NCBI GenBank assembly: GCA_036489495.1
Contig: DASXFR010000015.1
Coordinates: forward strand, 1 to 64,000
Direction: 5' to 3'
DNA length: 64,000 bases
Source of the DNA: DASZIT01 sp036489495
Lineage (GTDB): Bacteria; Actinomycetota; Acidimicrobiia; Acidimicrobiales; RAAP-2
Below the pieces are notes generated by a model. The model did not search any database and had not been told where the DNA came from. It worked only from the letters and a program-made list of their open reading frames with translations. Positions 33,797 through 42,843 of this stretch are shown piece after piece (positions within the stretch are counted from its first letter, which is position 1; every line of letters starts with the position of its first letter). The translations under genes were made by a program, and so were the position numbers.

Positions 33797-34741
33797 CTAC
33801 CGCCGGGCGGCTTCCATCTCGGGTTGGTTCCATTCGATCCATCCGGTGCCGGCCCGTCCGTCCCGGGCGGTGAAACGGGCCATGGCCCGGGGGAACCGGC
33901 TGACCCGGCCGTCGTCGGCGGTCAGCAGCAGGGGGGCGAAGGCCAGCGGTTTGATGTCCAGCTCGAGGTGCCCGGGCTCGACGATGGCGGTGCCGGCGGC
34001 GGGCATCCCCTCCGGGCCGTCGCCTTCCGAGACCGACAGCGTCTGGATCGTCTGTACCGATCCGTCGGGAGGCTGAACGTAGCCGAGCCCCACCGGGAAC
34101 CCCGGCACCCGGATGTCGGCCCAGTGCACCCGGGTGCCGTCGTCCAGACGCACCGACGCCCAGCACCAGCCGAATGCCCACCAGTCCCGGACGCCCCAGG
34201 AATGGTCGCGCTGGCCCTCGCCTCGCACTCTGATCCGCTCATCACCGACCGACACCTCGCCTTCCACCCGGCACGGGATCTCATAGCGGGTGGTGACGGC
34301 GTACTGGTAGGGGATGCCGTCGGTGGTCCACACCAGATCCATGGCCAAGGCGGTGGCCCGGCCGGGATCGCGGCGATAGCTGGCGACCGGATCGTCGTGA
34401 CGGGCGGCCGGGGCGGTGGCCCGCAACCGCATCGCCCGCAACGGGTCTTCGGGCACGCAGGCGATCGAGTGGCCGTCGGCCTCGAGGGTGACGTCGGTAC
34501 CGGCCAGGGTGGGCAGGTGGTAGTCGACCGAGGCCACCATCGACCGACCCGGGCCGACCACCATGGTCGTCCACCAGGTGACCCCGAGGTTGGGATACAG
34601 CCCAACTCGGGCATAGCCACCCACCGAGCCGTCGTCGGCCACGAAGTCGAGGTAGTACGACTCGTTCCACAGCGGGTCAGCGTCGGGAACGTGCCGTCCC
34701 TCGTCGGACGGATCAACCCGGTGAGGGGAGAGATCAGGCAT
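33797..34741 (-). CDS. DUF7064/CrtC-like hypothetical protein
   Basis: A 314-residue soluble protein rich in beta strands. Distinctive segments are PLWNESYYLDFVADDGSVGGYARVGLYPN in two blocks (about 20-50), GEGQRDHSWGVRDWWAFGWCWASV (in parts, about 180-205) and IPYQYAVTTRYEIPC. The RDHSWGxRDWW signature is found in actinobacterial proteins with a CrtC/hydroxyneurosporene-type lipocalin fold (DUF7064/7065). The assignment is from memory of the motif, not a search. The ATG at 34741 has AGGAG six bases upstream and overlaps the kinase-like stop. A hydrophobic-ligand or steroid-modifying role is possible. Confidence 0.55.
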   Translation of the reverse strand: MPDLSPHRVDPSDEGRHVPDADPLWNESYYLDFVADDGSVGGYARVGLYPNLGVTWWTTMVVGPGRSMVASVDYHLPTLAGTDVTLEADGHSIACVPEDPLRAMRLRATAPAARHDDPVASYRRDPGRATALAMDLVWTTDGIPYQYAVTTRYEIPCRVEGEVSVGDERIRVRGEGQRDHSWGVRDWWAFGWCWASVRLDDGTRVHWADIRVPGFPVGLGYVQPPDGSVQTIQTLSVSEGDGPEGMPAAGTAIVEPGHLELDIKPLAFAPLLLTADDGRVSRFPRAMARFTARDGRAGTGWIEWNQPEMEAARR

Positions 34742-35831
34742 TGGCGCTCCTTTGCAGCATGGCCTCGGCGTCGATGTCGATGGCTTGTTGGGCATGGCGT
34801 TGCAGGCTGGTGACGAACATGTCATCGCCACGGTCGGTCCGTTTCACCAGCATCGAGGCGGCGATCTCCATGAGGATCCCGCCGAAACAGGTCAGGCAGT
34901 AGTCGTCCTCGAGTTGCGCGAACCCGTAGCCGACCACCCCCTGCTCCGCCAACGACCGGTGGTAGCCGAGCAGCAGCTCGTGCTCGTGGGCCCGGCGATC
35001 AGCCACCGTCAGGCTTCCGCCCAGGAAATAGGCGACGTCGGATGCGGCCATCCCCCAGGAGGCCGTCTGCCAGTCGACCACCCACGGGCGCGGATCACCC
35101 GGGCGGAACAACAGGTTGTCGAGACGGAAGTCGCCGTGGGTGACGGTTCTGGGCCCGGAGAGGGACCCGAGCCAGCTACCCAGTGCCGCCACGAACCGCT
35201 CGCAGAGGGCAAGATGCGAAGCCTCCAGCCGATCCTGGTAGCGCTCGACGAAGCCGGGGAGCAGCGACGCCACCAGGGCGGCCATCATCTCATTCGACTC
35301 CGGGGAGGACCGATTGAGCCAGGGCAGCATCCCGAGCTCGGGCGACTCCCATACCGGGGCGTGCAAGGCCGCCATCTCGGTGAGGGAGGCAACCGCCACC
35401 TCCGGCGTGCAGCCCTCGAGTTGTTCACCCTGGATGGCCTCGGTGGCGTCTTCGAGGAGGAGGACGAACCACCCGGTGTCCGGGTCGTGCCAACCGAAGT
35501 AGCCCCGAGGGGTCCGGGTCCGCACCCGGTCGGCAACCGTGTCGTAGAAGCACACCTCGATCTCGTAGGCCCGAAGGATCAGACCGGTGGTCCGGCTGGT
35601 GTCGTCGGCGGAGGCGAACTTGGCGATCAGCGAGGCGGGACCCGCCCCGGACGGGTCGAAGGTCATACTCAGGCGCACGGTGTCGGCCATTTGACCCGTT
35701 CCCACCGGCTCGAAGGCCACCGACTCCACCACGGCGCCGGCGGCCAGGGCCCCGGAGGCGGACAGCACCGAGGTCAGCCACTCGGGGGTGAGATCGCCGG
35801 GCACTCGGATCCCGTCGCCGGTCACCGTCAT
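34734..35831 (-). CDS. Phosphotransferase family protein (aminoglycoside/choline kinase-like)
   Basis: A 365-residue kinase-fold protein of the APH family. The catalytic loop is TVTHGDFRLDNLLF (about 234-247) and the metal-binding Asp is in PWVVDWQTASWGMAASDVAYFLG (about 252-274). The N-lobe includes SLIAKFASADDTSRT. Members next to acyl-CoA dehydrogenases act in lipid or steroid catabolism; this one sits in a catabolic-looking run. The substrate is unknown. The ATG at 35831 has no obvious ribosome-binding site; the upstream 24 codons of the frame look non-coding. It overlaps the next gene by eight bases. Confidence 0.82.
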   Translation of the reverse strand: MTVTGDGIRVPGDLTPEWLTSVLSASGALAAGAVVESVAFEPVGTGQMADTVRLSMTFDPSGAGPASLIAKFASADDTSRTTGLILRAYEIEVCFYDTVADRVRTRTPRGYFGWHDPDTGWFVLLLEDATEAIQGEQLEGCTPEVAVASLTEMAALHAPVWESPELGMLPWLNRSSPESNEMMAALVASLLPGFVERYQDRLEASHLALCERFVAALGSWLGSLSGPRTVTHGDFRLDNLLFRPGDPRPWVVDWQTASWGMAASDVAYFLGGSLTVADRRAHEHELLLGYHRSLAEQGVVGYGFAQLEDDYCLTCFGGILMEIAASMLVKRTDRGDDMFVTSLQRHAQQAIDIDAEAMLQRSANA

Positions 35832-35880
35832 CGTGGCGCAAGGGTCTCGGTGATGGTCACTGCGCTCAGCACCTTGGCAT

Positions 35881-36516
35881 CTAGGAGTCGCCGAACCCGT
35901 CACCAGTGGTCGGGCCCTTCGGGACGTCCACCTCGACCACCGGCTCGGGCCGGTCGTCGAACTCGGTGCGGAGGGCCCGGGACATCACCGCGTGCTGGAG
36001 GTAGAGAGCACCGATGTAGGTGAGCTCGAGAATCTCCTCATCGCTGAGTTGGTCGCGGAGGGCGTCGAACAGCCCATCGGGCACCCGTCCCCGGTCGAAC
36101 ACCAGACAGTCCATGTAGGCCAGCACCAACCGCTCGGTCGGGTCGAAACAGGGGGCCGCCGCCCAGTGCGGGATGGCGTCGACGACGTCGTCATCGACAC
36201 CGATGGCGCGTAACGACTTGCAGTGTTGGGAGAACACGAACTGGCTGCCCGCCGCCCAGCCGACCCGGGTCTGGGCGATCTCCCGCAGCCGCGGCGCCAA
36301 CCGGCGATGCGGGCTCTGATAGAGGGCGAAGCCTTGGACCGAGTGTTCGAGCACGTCGGGGACCAAGGCGAACACCGTCCACCAGTCTCCCGGCGAACCG
36401 GTGGCGGTTCCCGGCTCGGCCACCGGGTCCCGGTCGTCGAACATGAAGTCGTACATCGTGGCGACGATGGGCGCATCGGCCTCGGCCCTCGGCACCTGGC
36501 GGAGTCGGGGCGCCAT
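35881..36516 (-). CDS. Carboxymuconolactone decarboxylase/AhpD-like protein
   Basis: A 211-residue helical protein of the CMD family. It has RLAPRLREIAQTRVGWAAGSQFVFSQHCKSLRAIGVDDD in two adjacent blocks (about 80-120). The tail ERLVLAYMDCLVFDRGRVPDGLFDALRD is followed by SDEEILELTYIGALYL. The family's YEWxxH region appears as FVFSQHC with a single Cys, so the AhpD-type CxxC redox pair is absent. Members decarboxylate ring-fission lactones or have unknown function. The ATG at 36516 is four bases after the VOC gene stop, so the genes are coupled. A role in aromatic or ring breakdown fits the neighbours but is inference. Confidence 0.78.
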   Translation of the reverse strand: MAPRLRQVPRAEADAPIVATMYDFMFDDRDPVAEPGTATGSPGDWWTVFALVPDVLEHSVQGFALYQSPHRRLAPRLREIAQTRVGWAAGSQFVFSQHCKSLRAIGVDDDVVDAIPHWAAAPCFDPTERLVLAYMDCLVFDRGRVPDGLFDALRDQLSDEEILELTYIGALYLQHAVMSRALRTEFDDRPEPVVEVDVPKGPTTGDGFGDS

Positions 36517-36520
36517 CCGC

Positions 36521-37078
36521 TCAGGCCATCGACCGATCGACGGCCCGCTTCGGCGAGTGAACCACATCTACCTCGGTCAAGGCCCGGGTCCAACAGGCGA
36601 ACTCGAGGAGGATCCCGTCGGGATCCTGAAAGTAGACGGACCGTACGAACACTCCGGGGTGATTGGTGTCGGCGATCCCCCACTCACTGTCGTCGTGATT
36701 GGCCACCTCGGTGCAGTCGACTCCGGCGGCGACCAGCCGTTCCCGGTACTCGTCGATCCGCTCGACGGGGACCGAGAAGGCGACATGGTTCATCGAACCG
36801 ATGGCGCTGGTCAGGCTGCCCTGATCGGGACGGCCCGCGGGGGCCGACACGCCCGGCACCCCGTCGGGGGCGTCGGGGAACCAGAAGAAGGCCAGGCAAT
36901 CGCCGCCGCCGCAATCGAAGAAGAAGTGCTGCCCCATGCCGGCCGGGAGCTCGATGGTCTTGACCAGGGGCATCCCCAACACGTTGGTGTAGAAGTCAAC
37001 GGTCCGGGCCATGTCGCTGCACACCAGGGCCAGATGATTGACCCCCCGAAATTCAAATCCTTCCTCCGTTGACGTCAT
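36521..37078 (-). CDS. VOC family (glyoxalase/extradiol-type) protein
   Basis: A 185-residue single-module VOC protein. It opens GVNHLALVCSDMARTVDFYTNVLGMPLVK, the first metal-ligand His being in NHLAL (about residue 15). The second His is in NHVAFSVPVERIDEYRERL (near 98) and the C-terminal Glu in YFQDPDGILLEFACW (near 160). This H...H...E set resembles metal-dependent dioxygenases, lyases and epimerases. The ATG at 37078 follows AGGGAGG. It is the first gene of the 32-37 kb minus-strand run and could act on a ring-cleavage or diketone intermediate. Confidence 0.82.
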   Translation of the reverse strand: MTSTEEGFEFRGVNHLALVCSDMARTVDFYTNVLGMPLVKTIELPAGMGQHFFFDCGGGDCLAFFWFPDAPDGVPGVSAPAGRPDQGSLTSAIGSMNHVAFSVPVERIDEYRERLVAAGVDCTEVANHDDSEWGIADTNHPGVFVRSVYFQDPDGILLEFACWTRALTEVDVVHSPKRAVDRSMA

Positions 37079-37181
37079 GGTCCCTCCCTGGTCGGGGTGC
37101 CGGCTGCCGACCTGGCCGCACCCGTACGGCCTACAACTTGGCACAGATGGGGCAGCGGATTCAGGTTGAGCCCGCCGGCCG

Positions 37182-38234
<1,053 letters not shown>

Positions 38235-38244
38235 TAACCGCCGG

Positions 38245-39180
38245 TCAGCCGGGGCGGGTGGCCGCCATGGCGGGGGCCGGCTTCGACCACCCGATGGTCG
38301 GGCGCCGGAGGGACACATAGAGAGGGGGCAGACGCTGGAGGAGCCGGGCCGGGCGATACCGGTACCAGCGGACCAGCGCCCGGTCGAGGCGGTCGAACAA
38401 CCGCTGGTCCCGGGCGGACAGCTCGAGTCCGAACCGCTCCCGGATCCGGGGGTCCAAGGTGCCGATGGCCATGACCCGGGCCGGACGCACCGCAGCAGCG
38501 GGCACGTTCCAGTGCCGGAACCAGAGCACCTCCCGGACCATGGCCGAGCTGGTGGCGGTGGGCATCAACTCGTCGCCATCGATGACCCCCTCGAAGTAGC
38601 GGTCGAACTCGGCCCGGTCGGCCGGGATGATGGCGGCCGGGATCCCGAAGAACCCGGCGAAGGTGACGAAGTCCCGGTAGAGAGCATCGGCCTCGGCGTC
38701 GTCGAGGGGCCCGATCCATCGGGCTTGAGCCACCTGGGTGGCGTCGAGCAGGGTGGCCCACACCCACAGCAGCAGCGAGGCGTCATGGGCGGTGTAGGAC
38801 GAGCCCTGGGGCCAGGCCGGATTCGGCTCCGGCAGGTCGCCGTTGACATGGTCATGGAACCGGTAGACCTGGTTGGCCGCCGCCCGGGCCACGGTCGGGC
38901 TTCCCCACACCAGGCGCAGCCCGACGTCGGCGGTCGACCAGGCCCGGGAGAACGGGCGGGCTCGGAACAAGCTGTGGTGGGTCACCCCGGCGCCGATCTT
39001 GACGTGGGCCACCTCCATCACCAGGGTCCGCGGCAAGAGGAGGCCGAGGATGGGCTCGGACGACAGCCTCCGGATGGCGCTCCGGCGATGGAAGCCGGTC
39101 GAAGCCGAGGGATCGAGATGGCCCAACCGCTCCGGCCCGGGCCACTCGGCCTCAATCTGCGGTTCGATCACCCTGGTCAC
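38245..39180 (-). CDS. DUF2236 (oxygenase MpaB) family protein with substituted histidine
   Basis: A 311-residue protein of the DUF2236 family. It has MEVAHVKIGAGVTHHSLFRARPFSR, TADVGLRLVWGSPTVARAAANQVYRFHDHVNG (in parts, about 80-110), and SYTAHDASLLLWVWATLLDA near 125-145. It ends WYRYRPARLLQRLPPLYVSL. In most members the last motif reads WVHATLxD; here the codons are TGG GTG TGG, giving WVWATLLD, so the usual His is Trp. Related enzymes (latex clearing protein, MpaB) use heme to cleave polyisoprenoids. The GTG at 39180 is divergent from a TetR gene 78 bases away. Confidence 0.78.
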   Translation of the reverse strand: MTRVIEPQIEAEWPGPERLGHLDPSASTGFHRRSAIRRLSSEPILGLLLPRTLVMEVAHVKIGAGVTHHSLFRARPFSRAWSTADVGLRLVWGSPTVARAAANQVYRFHDHVNGDLPEPNPAWPQGSSYTAHDASLLLWVWATLLDATQVAQARWIGPLDDAEADALYRDFVTFAGFFGIPAAIIPADRAEFDRYFEGVIDGDELMPTATSSAMVREVLWFRHWNVPAAAVRPARVMAIGTLDPRIRERFGLELSARDQRLFDRLDRALVRWYRYRPARLLQRLPPLYVSLRRPTIGWSKPAPAMAATRPG

Positions 39181-39200
39181 CTTCCCTTGCCGTCTATCTC

Positions 39201-39226
39201 GCTACAAATACACTATATACTGTAGC
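39201..39226. promoter_or_regulatory. Inverted repeat GCTACA-N14-TGTAGC, probable TetR operator
   Basis: GCTACA (39201-39206) and TGTAGC (39221-39226) are perfect reverse complements around an AT-rich 14-base centre. The centre and right arm hold TATACT (39216-39221) as a plus-strand -10 candidate and TATAGT on the minus strand (39213-39218). The repeat fills the 77-base gap between the DUF2236 start (39180) and the TetR start (39258), so a bound regulator could block both promoters. No convincing -35 was found in either direction. Confidence 0.45.
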
Positions 39227-39257
39227 AAGTGTTGTATCTGATCACCGACCCAGTGGG

Positions 39258-39911
39258 GTGGAGATGGCCGAACCGGTAGCCGCGCTCCAACTCCTGGAGG
39301 CGTTGCCGGCCCGGCCATCCGAGGCGCTGGATCCGGTGCTGGACGCCACCGAGCGCTGCCTGGCCCGGTACGGGATCCGGCGGACCTCGATGACCGACAT
39401 CGCCAAGGAGCTGGGCGTCGCCCGGACCACGTTGTACCGGCAGGTGGGTTCGGTGGAAGAGGCGATTGCCCTGGCCGTCTCCCGCCAACTCCACCGGTTC
39501 CTCGACGGACTCGTCGACCTCCTGGTGGCCCCGGGCGGGGCCGGGCCACACCGGTTCATCGCCGCCATCGGCGGCGCCATCCGCTTCGGACGGTCCAACC
39601 CGGTGGTCCTCCGGGTACTGGAAGACGAGCCCGACATCATGGGCGCACTGGTCACCCGCGATCTGGGGTCCTACGCCGCCCAGATCGCCGACACCCTCAC
39701 CCCGATCGTCGATGTCGCCATGTCGTCGGGGATGTTGCGGGCGGCCGACCCCCACCTCACCGCCGAGTGGATCGTCCGGGTCGTGGCCGTCCTCATGGTC
39801 ATCCCCCCGGAGAGCGATCTCGACCAGATGCTCGAGTACGCGCTCCTCCCGGTCCTCGAGCCGGGCCCGCATCCCGGCGCTTCCGTCACTACCGGATCAC
39901 AACAGCTTTAG
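39258..39911 (+). CDS. TetR family transcriptional regulator
   Basis: A 217-residue TetR-type regulator. Helix-turn-helix: ATERCLARYGIRRTSMTDIAKELGVARTTLYRQVGSVEEAI in adjacent blocks (about 30-72), with TTLYRQVGS the recognition end. The ligand domain has RFIAAIGGAIRFGRSNPVVLRVLEDEPD and a Met-rich C-terminal dimer region. The start is either GTG 39258 or ATG 39264; ribosome-binding signals are weak. It is divergent from DUF2236 and probably represses it. Its 3' end overlaps the Mce-associated gene on the opposite strand by 15 bases. Confidence 0.85.
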   Translation: MEMAEPVAALQLLEALPARPSEALDPVLDATERCLARYGIRRTSMTDIAKELGVARTTLYRQVGSVEEAIALAVSRQLHRFLDGLVDLLVAPGGAGPHRFIAAIGGAIRFGRSNPVVLRVLEDEPDIMGALVTRDLGSYAAQIADTLTPIVDVAMSSGMLRAADPHLTAEWIVRVVAVLMVIPPESDLDQMLEYALLPVLEPGPHPGASVTTGSQQL

Positions 39912-40625
39912 ATCCGAGATCAGCCACTTGGACCCCGGTCGCACCAGGGTCATCTGGATGCGACTGTTGTCCGGCGTCGAACCGTTGGTCTGCGCGGTGT
40001 TGGTCACGGTCTGATTCACGAAGAGCACCACCACCGCTTTGCTGGTGGTTGCCGAGGTGACACCGGATGCGACGACCGATCCTCTGGCCACGGCTTTGTA
40101 TTGCCCCAGCACCTTGGCCAGGGACGCGCTCGACTGCACGAATGTCTTCCGGAACGCCGGCGTCGACTCTTGCTCGACCGCCGCGAAGTCGCGGTTCAGG
40201 TGTTGATAGTCGTAGGAGGCAACATCGATGGCATACGCCCGGGCGGCGGTGGTTGCACTGTCCCGGGCGCTGGCCAGGTCTCGCTGATCCGACAGCTGCC
40301 ACTGGGAGACAATGACTCCCGCCGCCAGCACGGCAATCACCAGGGTCACAACGGCCGTCCGCGGCGAGAGGTGCGGGAGCTTTCGACGTGACCGGACGGA
40401 CGGCTCCGGCTTCTCCGACGGCGCTTCGGCTTCGGAGGGCTCGGCGCTCTCCGACGGCTCGGCGGCCTCAACCGACTCGGCGGCTTCCGCCGGCTCTGCC
40501 TCTTCGGCCCAGTCGACCACCTCGGCCCAGTCGACCCCGTCAGCCACGTTGGCCTCCTGGGCGGCGCCAGATTCCGACGTGTCCGCTCTGTCCAGCGGTG
40601 TCTGGTTCTTGGATTCTGCGATCAC
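39897..40625 (-). CDS. Mce-associated membrane protein
   Basis: A 242-residue protein. An acidic Ala/Glu/Ser-rich cytoplasmic tail (residues 1-80) is followed by one membrane span (TAVVTLVIAVLAAGVIVSQW, about 90-110) and a periplasmic region. That region has the SARDSATTAARAYAIDVASYDYQHLNRDFAAVEQ sequence (in parts) typical of Mce-associated (Mam/VirB8-like) proteins and ends SKWLISDLKLL. These proteins are encoded with Mce transporters and probably support their assembly. It is the last gene of the mce operon, 50 bases after mceF. It starts with GTG. Confidence 0.85.
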   Translation of the reverse strand: MIAESKNQTPLDRADTSESGAAQEANVADGVDWAEVVDWAEEAEPAEAAESVEAAEPSESAEPSEAEAPSEKPEPSVRSRRKLPHLSPRTAVVTLVIAVLAAGVIVSQWQLSDQRDLASARDSATTAARAYAIDVASYDYQHLNRDFAAVEQESTPAFRKTFVQSSASLAKVLGQYKAVARGSVVASGVTSATTSKAVVVLFVNQTVTNTAQTNGSTPDNSRIQMTLVRPGSKWLISDLKLL

Positions 40626-40675
40626 ATCAACTCCTTCGGGAAAGCGCCCGCGCGATGTACGCGAGCGGAAATCGT

Positions 40676-41767
40676 CTAGCCGCCGGGGCCCACCGGGGCG
40701 TTGGCGGCGCCTCGTTGAAGCAGGTCAGGTGCACTCACGCCACAGGTGTTGTTGAGGGCCGGAGCTCCCGTTGGCGCAGTGGGCTCAGCCGTCTGGGCTC
40801 CCAATACGTACGGGCAGACCGTATTGGCGTTGTTGAAGGTGAGTTGTACCTGGACAGCTCCATTGATGACCGAGTTCGCGAATTTGTTCACGAAAATGGG
40901 GAGCTGTTGGATGAGCGTCGCCACCGCCGGTTGGCGGGCAATGGCCACGTCGGAAAGGCCGGCCAGTTCCTTGGTCAATTGAGTGATGGTGCTGGCGTCG
41001 TCGTGGACGATCTGGCTCAACGCGGCTTCAGCCGGTACCGCGTTGGACAGGAGTGCATTGACGTCGCCATCGGATGCGCTGAGTTGCGCGGTGATTTTCT
41101 GCGCCGCCTGACTGATCTCGTTCAGGTCGGTTTGGGATGCCAGGGCGGTCGAGAGGAGTGCGCCGCCGTTATTGAGAAGGGACACCGTCGCCGGTTGGGA
41201 GGCCTGGAGGGCGGCAACCAGATTTTGGGCCGCCACGGTGATGGTCCGCAGATCCTGGCCGGTGTCGGCGAACCCGGTGCCCAGTGATTCGGTGATGGTC
41301 TGGACCTCATTGGAGTTGACGCTTCCGATGAGTTGGCCGGCATCGTCGAGGAGGGTGAACACCGACACGGGAACATTGGTACGGGACTGGCCAATGACGC
41401 TGCCGGCTCGGAGAAGTGGGCCGGCACCCGAGGTGGGCACCAGGTCGAGGTATTGCTCACCGGCCACCGACAGCTCATGGACGCTCGCGGTGGCATTGGC
41501 CGGTATCTGCGCACCCGGATCGATGTCCAGCTTCACCACCGCCCCCTTCGACGAGAGGTTGATGGTGGAGATGCGGCCAACGTCGACCCCCCGATAGGTG
41601 ACGAAGCCATCAGGGTAAAGCCCGCCACCCCGGGGCAAGAACACCGTGACCGGAAATGGCTGGGCACCCAACCTCACGCTGAGTACATCGAAGAGAATGA
41701 ACGACAATCCCGCCATTGCCGCCACGAACAGGGCCACCAACCGGACTCCGACCTGGAATTTCGTCAT
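40676..41767 (-). CDS. mceF: MceF-like lipid-transport substrate-binding protein
   Basis: A 363-residue MCE protein, sixth of six in order. N-terminal membrane anchor: VRLVALFVAAMAGLSFILFDVLSV. The MCE (MlaD) domain is about 35-120 (FLPRGGGLYPDGFVTYRGVDVGRISTINL; ELSVAGEQYLDLVP). A long helical tail (residues 130-320) of Gln/Asn/Ala-rich repeats forms the predicted needle. The C-terminus has two Cys. Subunit of a periplasm-spanning heterohexamer that carries lipids such as sterols or fatty acids to the YrbE permease. The ATG overlaps the mceE stop by four bases. Confidence 0.88.
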   Translation of the reverse strand: MTKFQVGVRLVALFVAAMAGLSFILFDVLSVRLGAQPFPVTVFLPRGGGLYPDGFVTYRGVDVGRISTINLSSKGAVVKLDIDPGAQIPANATASVHELSVAGEQYLDLVPTSGAGPLLRAGSVIGQSRTNVPVSVFTLLDDAGQLIGSVNSNEVQTITESLGTGFADTGQDLRTITVAAQNLVAALQASQPATVSLLNNGGALLSTALASQTDLNEISQAAQKITAQLSASDGDVNALLSNAVPAEAALSQIVHDDASTITQLTKELAGLSDVAIARQPAVATLIQQLPIFVNKFANSVINGAVQVQLTFNNANTVCPYVLGAQTAEPTAPTGAPALNNTCGVSAPDLLQRGAANAPVGPGG

Positions 41768-42843
41768 GGCAGTCCCGCCCCCAGCAGTCCGGTGATCGCG
41801 TTCCCGTTGGTGCTGGCCGGCGTCGAAGTGATTGCCGATGGGTTCGGGCTGTTGGCTCCGAGGACCGGAGTGGCGCTGACGATGGCATTACCGGTCAACG
41901 AGAGCTGGAGATAGTTTCCGGGGGCGATTTTGGGGGTGAGGTTCTCGAATTTGGAAAAGTCGGCCAACGTGGGGCCGATGTCCTGTTCGACACTCACCAG
42001 CTGGTTCAAGATGCCATTGATCTCCTTGATGTCAGTGACCCCCGCCTGACCGCTGGCATTAACGACCGATGTGGCGATGGTGGAGAGCTGGTTGGTGCTG
42101 TCCAGAAGACGCGAGAAGTCGGCATTGTCGTCGGCCAACACTCCGACCGCCGGGCCGATGGTGTCGATGCCATTGCTGATCGCCGCGCTTCCCTGGGCGA
42201 GCACCGCGCTGAGCTGGGTCAATCCGGTCAGCGCGTTGTCGATGCTGCCGCGATTCGCCGCCAGCGAGGTGGTGACGGTCTGCAGATCGCTCAGAACCGT
42301 GCGGATGTCACCCTGATGGCCATCCAAGGCGTCATTGAGTTGCACGATGATGGTTTGCAGCTGGTTGAGTCCGCCCCCATTGAGCAGGGTTCCGAGCGCC
42401 GCCAACGTGTCGGCAATGCTGGGCGCACTGTTGGTATCCGGTTCCGGGAGCAGGTCACCTTGGCGCAAATACGGTCCATTGGGCGCATTGGCCGGTGGGT
42501 GCAGTTCGATGAAATCGTCCCCCAGCGGGCTATCAAAGAGGATCTGCGCGGTGGTACCGACCGGCAGCTGTACTCCTTTCTTGATGGTCAGGGTCAGGCG
42601 CGCCTTGAAGTCGGCCGTCGTGATCGCCGACACCTGTCCCACCTGGTTCGCACCGATGAGAACCTTGGCCTGGACCGGAAGATTGAGAACGTTGGCAAAC
42701 ACCGCCTTGATCTGGTAGCTCGGGCCGCTGATGCCCCCCGGCTTCGGAAGGGCCTGCAGGCTGAGGCCACAACCCGAGGCGCTCAAGGCCAGGATCCCCA
42801 AAGCCGCCATCCACCGGGTCGGCCGCCGGGCTCGCCGGGTCAT
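41764..42843 (-). CDS. mceE: MceE-like lipoprotein
   Basis: A 359-residue MCE protein with a lipoprotein signal: after MTRRARRPTRWMAALGILAL the lipobox LSASGC places the lipidated Cys at position 25. The MCE domain follows (YQIKAVFANVLNLPVQAKVLIGANQVG... DFIELHPP, in parts, about 45-115). Then comes a helical Gln/Leu-rich segment to about 280 and a low-complexity C-terminus. In mycobacterial mce operons the fifth gene (LprK/MceE type) is the lipoprotein, matching position and signal. The GTG overlaps mceD by four bases. Confidence 0.9.
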   Translation of the reverse strand: MTRRARRPTRWMAALGILALSASGCGLSLQALPKPGGISGPSYQIKAVFANVLNLPVQAKVLIGANQVGQVSAITTADFKARLTLTIKKGVQLPVGTTAQILFDSPLGDDFIELHPPANAPNGPYLRQGDLLPEPDTNSAPSIADTLAALGTLLNGGGLNQLQTIIVQLNDALDGHQGDIRTVLSDLQTVTTSLAANRGSIDNALTGLTQLSAVLAQGSAAISNGIDTIGPAVGVLADDNADFSRLLDSTNQLSTIATSVVNASGQAGVTDIKEINGILNQLVSVEQDIGPTLADFSKFENLTPKIAPGNYLQLSLTGNAIVSATPVLGANSPNPSAITSTPASTNGNAITGLLGAGLP

